From positions 124,001 through 188,000 of the forward strand of contig CAKVON010000001.1 in the NCBI GenBank assembly GCA_934792625.1: a stretch of DNA of 64,000 bases. The letters are read 5' to 3'. Below the pieces are notes generated by a model, which worked only from the letters and a program-made list of their open reading frames with translations, had not been told where the DNA came from and did no database searches. A program made the position numbers and the translations under genes. Positions 61,550 to 64,000 of this stretch are shown one piece after another. Each line of letters begins with the position of its first letter. The first letter of the stretch is position 1. The stretch is from an uncultured Atopobiaceae bacterium. Its GTDB lineage: Bacteria > Actinomycetota > Coriobacteriia > Coriobacteriales > Atopobiaceae.

Positions 61550-64000
61550 CTAGCAGAGCTTGGCGCCGGCGGGGATGCGATCGTCGAGCATGAGCAGGTT
61601 CAGGCCCTCGTTGCCGTCCTTGTCGTGGTGAACGGCGCTGATGAGCATGCCCTGCGAGTCGATGCCCATCATCTTGCGGGGCTTGAGGTTGGTGATGGCC
61701 ACCAGGGTCCTGCCGACGAGGTCCTCCGGCTCGTAGGAGTCGTGGATGCCCGACAGGATGGTGCGCTCGGTGCCGGTGCCGTCGTCGAGCGTGAAGCGCA
61801 GCAGCTTCTTGCTCTTGGGCACGGCCACGCAGTCCAGGACCTTGACGGCACGGTAGTCGGAGATGGCGAACTCGTCGTACTCGATCATGTTGTCGTCGAT
61901 CGGCTCGACGTCGACCGTCGAGAAGTCCGCGCCGCCGACGCCGGAGGTGGCGGAGACGGGCAGGCCGGTCACGGCCGTCTTGGCGACGGGGGCCGCCTCG
62001 GCGGGCTCGGCCTCGACGGCGGCGGTGTTGGCCGCGGCCTCGGGGTTGGACGGGTCGGTGGCCTTCATGGCCTCGATGACGCTGGCAAACAGGTCGTCGA
62101 GCTCCACGCCGTTCAACTCGGCGCCGTAGCGGATGACGTCGCGGTCGCAGCCGGCGGCGAAGCGCTTGTCCTTGAACTTCTTCTTGAGCGACTTGAGCTC
62201 GAAGTCCATGACGGACTTGGACGGGCGCATGAGCACCGCTGCCTGAATCAGGCCGGAGAGCTCGTCGCAGGCAAACAGGACCTTCTCCATCTTGAGCTCG
62301 GGCTTGGGGAGCTCCTCGTTGACGTCGGAGTTGTGCGTCTGGATGGCGTGCGCCAGGTACGGGTCGGCACCGGCGTCGGCCAGGATCTCGGCGGCGTGGA
62401 CGGTGTGCTCGCGGTCGACGCTCCACTTCTCCCAGTCGAGGTCGTGCAGCAGGCCGACCTGGCCCCAGAACTCGACGTTGGCGGGGTCGTACTTGCGAGC
62501 GTAGTAGCGCATGAGGGCCTCGAGGGTCTCGCCGTGCCTGATGTGGAACGGGTCCTCGTTGTACTTCTTCAGCAGCTCGAAGGCCTGCTCGCGCGTGAGG
62601 CCAGAGTCGAGCCTCTTGCCCTCGTCGCCCGCGGCGGCCTTGGGCTTGTCGAAGACCTCGGGGCGCATGTGCGGGAAGAGAAGGACGTCGCGGATGGACG
62701 GCTGGTTGGTGAAGAGCATGACCATGCGGTCGATGCCGTAGCCGATGCCGCCGGTGGGAGGCAGGCCGTACTCGAGGGCACGCACGTAGTCGTAGTCGTA
62801 CTCCATGGCCTCGTCGTCACCGTGCTGCTTGGCCTCGACCTGGGCCTGGAAGCGGCCCTCCTGGTCGACCGGGTCGTTGAGCTCGGTGAAGGAGTTGGCG
62901 TACTCGTGGCCGGCGACGACGAGCTCGAAGCGCTCGGTCAGGCGCGGGTCGGACGGGATGCGCTTGGCCAAGGGCGACACCTCGACGGGGTAGTCGCAGA
63001 CGAAGGTCGGGTTGACCAGGGTCTGCTCGACGAGCTCGTCGTACAGGGTGAAGATGAGCTTGCCGGGGCCCCAGTCGGGCTCGAAGTCGAGCTTGTTGGC
63101 CTCGAGCAGCTCGCGCAGGCGCTCGACGGGCGTGTCCATGTCGACGTGCTCGCCGATGACCTCGCTGACCAGCTCGCTCATGGGCGCCGAGCGCCAAGGG
63201 CTGGAGATGTCGATGGTGGTGCCCTGGTAGTCGAACTGGTCGCCCTTGCCCACGGCCTTGGCGACGGCGTGGAACAGGCCCTCGGTGAGCTGCTTCATGC
63301 CCTCGAGGTCGGAGTAGGCGCAGTAGGCCTCCATCGAGGTGAACTCGGGGTTGTGGGTCTGGTCCATGCCCTCGTTGCGGAACTGGCGGCCGATCTCGTA
63401 GACGCGCTCCATGCCGCCGACGATGCAGCGCTTGAGGTGCAGCTCGGTGGCGATGCGCAGGTAGCACTCCTGGTCGAGCGCGTTGAAGTGCGTGGTGAAG
63501 GGCTTGGCGTTGGCGCCGCCCAGCGTCTCCTGCAGAATCGGGGTCTCGACCTCGATGTAGCCGCGGTCGTCCTCCATGAAGCGGCGAATGGCCGAGACGA
63601 TCTTGGAGCGGGTGCGGAAGGTCTCCAGGACGTCGTGGTTCATGATCATGTCGGCGTAGCGCTGGCGGTAGCGGGCCTCCTTGTCGGTGAAGCCCGTCCA
63701 CTTGTTGGGCAGCGGGCGGCACGACTTGGCGAGCATCTCGACCTTGGTGGGGGCGACGGACAGCTCGCCGCGCTTGGTGCGGACGACCTCGCCGGTGGCG
63801 CCCAGGATGTCACCTACGTCGACCTGGCGCAAAAGGTCCCAGGCCTGCTGGCCCAGCTCGTCCTTACGGCAGAACAGCTGGATGGAGCCCGTGTAGTCCT
63901 CGAGCACCGCGAAGATCATCTTGCCCTGGCGACGCAGCGCGCGGATGCGGCCGCCCATCGATACGACTTCGCCCGTGCAGGCGCCGGCCTCGATGTCGGC
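61550..64000 (-). CDS. lysS: Lysyl-tRNA synthetase fused to an HD hydrolase and a tRNA-binding domain, 5'-truncated
   Basis: At least 816 residues; the N terminus lies beyond base 64000 (14 codons precede the Met at 63958, which is internal). Counting from that Met: residues 1-~435 are class IIb LysRS with motif 2 FRNEGMDQTHNPEFTSMEAY and motif 3 GIGYGIDRMVML. Residues ~450-631 (bases ~62063-62610) are an HD-superfamily hydrolase of the COG2316 type: IRHGETLEA, LLHDLDWEKW, IQTHNSD, ACDELSG and KKKFKDKRFAAGCDRD. After an Ala-rich linker, residues ~695-802 (61550-61872) form an EMAPII/Trbp111/MetG-type tRNA-binding OB fold ending SQGMLISA...PAGAKL. The first part charges tRNA-Lys; the roles of the appended domains are inferred (see findings). 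Confidence 0.93.
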   Translation of the reverse strand, partial: ADIEAGACTGEVVSMGGRIRALRRQGKMIFAVLEDYTGSIQLFCRKDELGQQAWDLLRQVDVGDILGATGEVVRTKRGELSVAPTKVEMLAKSCRPLPNKWTGFTDKEARYRQRYADMIMNHDVLETFRTRSKIVSAIRRFMEDDRGYIEVETPILQETLGGANAKPFTTHFNALDQECYLRIATELHLKRCIVGGMERVYEIGRQFRNEGMDQTHNPEFTSMEAYCAYSDLEGMKQLTEGLFHAVAKAVGKGDQFDYQGTTIDISSPWRSAPMSELVSEVIGEHVDMDTPVERLRELLEANKLDFEPDWGPGKLIFTLYDELVEQTLVNPTFVCDYPVEVSPLAKRIPSDPRLTERFELVVAGHEYANSFTELNDPVDQEGRFQAQVEAKQHGDDEAMEYDYDYVRALEYGLPPTGGIGYGIDRMVMLFTNQPSIRDVLLFPHMRPEVFDKPKAAAGDEGKRLDSGLTREQAFELLKKYNEDPFHIRHGETLEALMRYYARKYDPANVEFWGQVGLLHDLDWEKWSVDREHTVHAAEILADAGADPYLAHAIQTHNSDVNEELPKPELKMEKVLFACDELSGLIQAAVLMRPSKSVMDFELKSLKKKFKDKRFAAGCDRDVIRYGAELNGVELDDLFASVIEAMKATDPSNPEAAANTAAVEAEPAEAAPVAKTAVTGLPVSATSGVGGADFSTVDVEPIDDNMIEYDEFAISDYRAVKVLDCVAVPKSKKLLRFTLDDGTGTERTILSGIHDSYEPEDLVGRTLVAITNLKPRKMMGIDSQGMLISAVHHDKDGNEGLNLLMLDDRIPAGAKLC

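Overview
The window is 64 kb of GC-rich bacterial chromosome. Gene content, zinc-type (C+) versions of S14, L36, L33 and adenylate kinase, a non-split rpoB/rpoC pair and the style of the proteins point to Actinomycetota, most likely class Coriobacteriia (Olsenella/Atopobium/Collinsella relatives). This placement is by recognition only, because no database search was possible. Three of the genes read rightwards (the M16C peptidase, the small mgtA leader ORF and mgtA). Everything from 7.16 kb to the end reads leftwards, in one 57-kb co-oriented block that includes the main transcription and translation genes.

Layout. 1-7.1 kb: truncated M16C peptidase, nitroreductase, DUF554 membrane protein with a (GCAC)7 tract upstream, then a 31-codon leader ORF, an intrinsic terminator and an MgtA-type magnesium P-type ATPase. 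7.1-12 kb: leuA-leuC-leuD-leuB with an unannotated-looking leucine-rich leader peptide. 12-19.3 kb: HAD phosphatase, class I aminotransferase and GNAT operon; GT2 glycosyltransferase; degenerate LCP-like membrane protein; His/Cys-rich 10TM metal exporter; truA. 19.3-35.1 kb: the S10/spc/alpha ribosomal superoperon, from rplC down to rplQ, with secY, adk, map, infA and rpoA. It is cut by a terminator between rplX and rplE. 35.4-38.8 kb: the str operon rpsL-rpsG-fusA-rpsJ. 39-47 kb: rpoB-rpoC. 47.3-53.3 kb: rplK-rplA, rplJ-rplL, nusG, secE, rpmG, tuf and five tRNA genes. 53.3-64 kb: NYN RNase, rlmB, cysS, ispF, ispD, disA, clpC and a 5'-truncated lysS.

The most interesting items are these. (1) The lysyl-tRNA synthetase is fused to an HD-superfamily hydrolase and then to an EMAPII/MetG-like tRNA-binding domain. 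(2) The RNA polymerase beta' subunit carries a C-terminal extension containing a domain that looks like the alpha-subunit CTD. (3) A directional 10-mer, TGCCGAGAAG followed by K-N-C, recurs in about ten intergenic regions. It lies almost always upstream of leftward genes, sometimes as perfect inverted repeats, and at rplJ it exactly fills the spacer between -35 and -10. (4) Short leader ORFs precede both mgtA and leuA. (5) The RNA polymerase beta subunit has Asn at the E. coli His526 position and an enlarged fork loop 2.

The genes form a largely ordinary housekeeping region: ribosome, RNA polymerase, elongation factors, protein export and tRNA maturation. The unusual layer on top is in regulatory sequence and in domain fusions to core information-processing enzymes.
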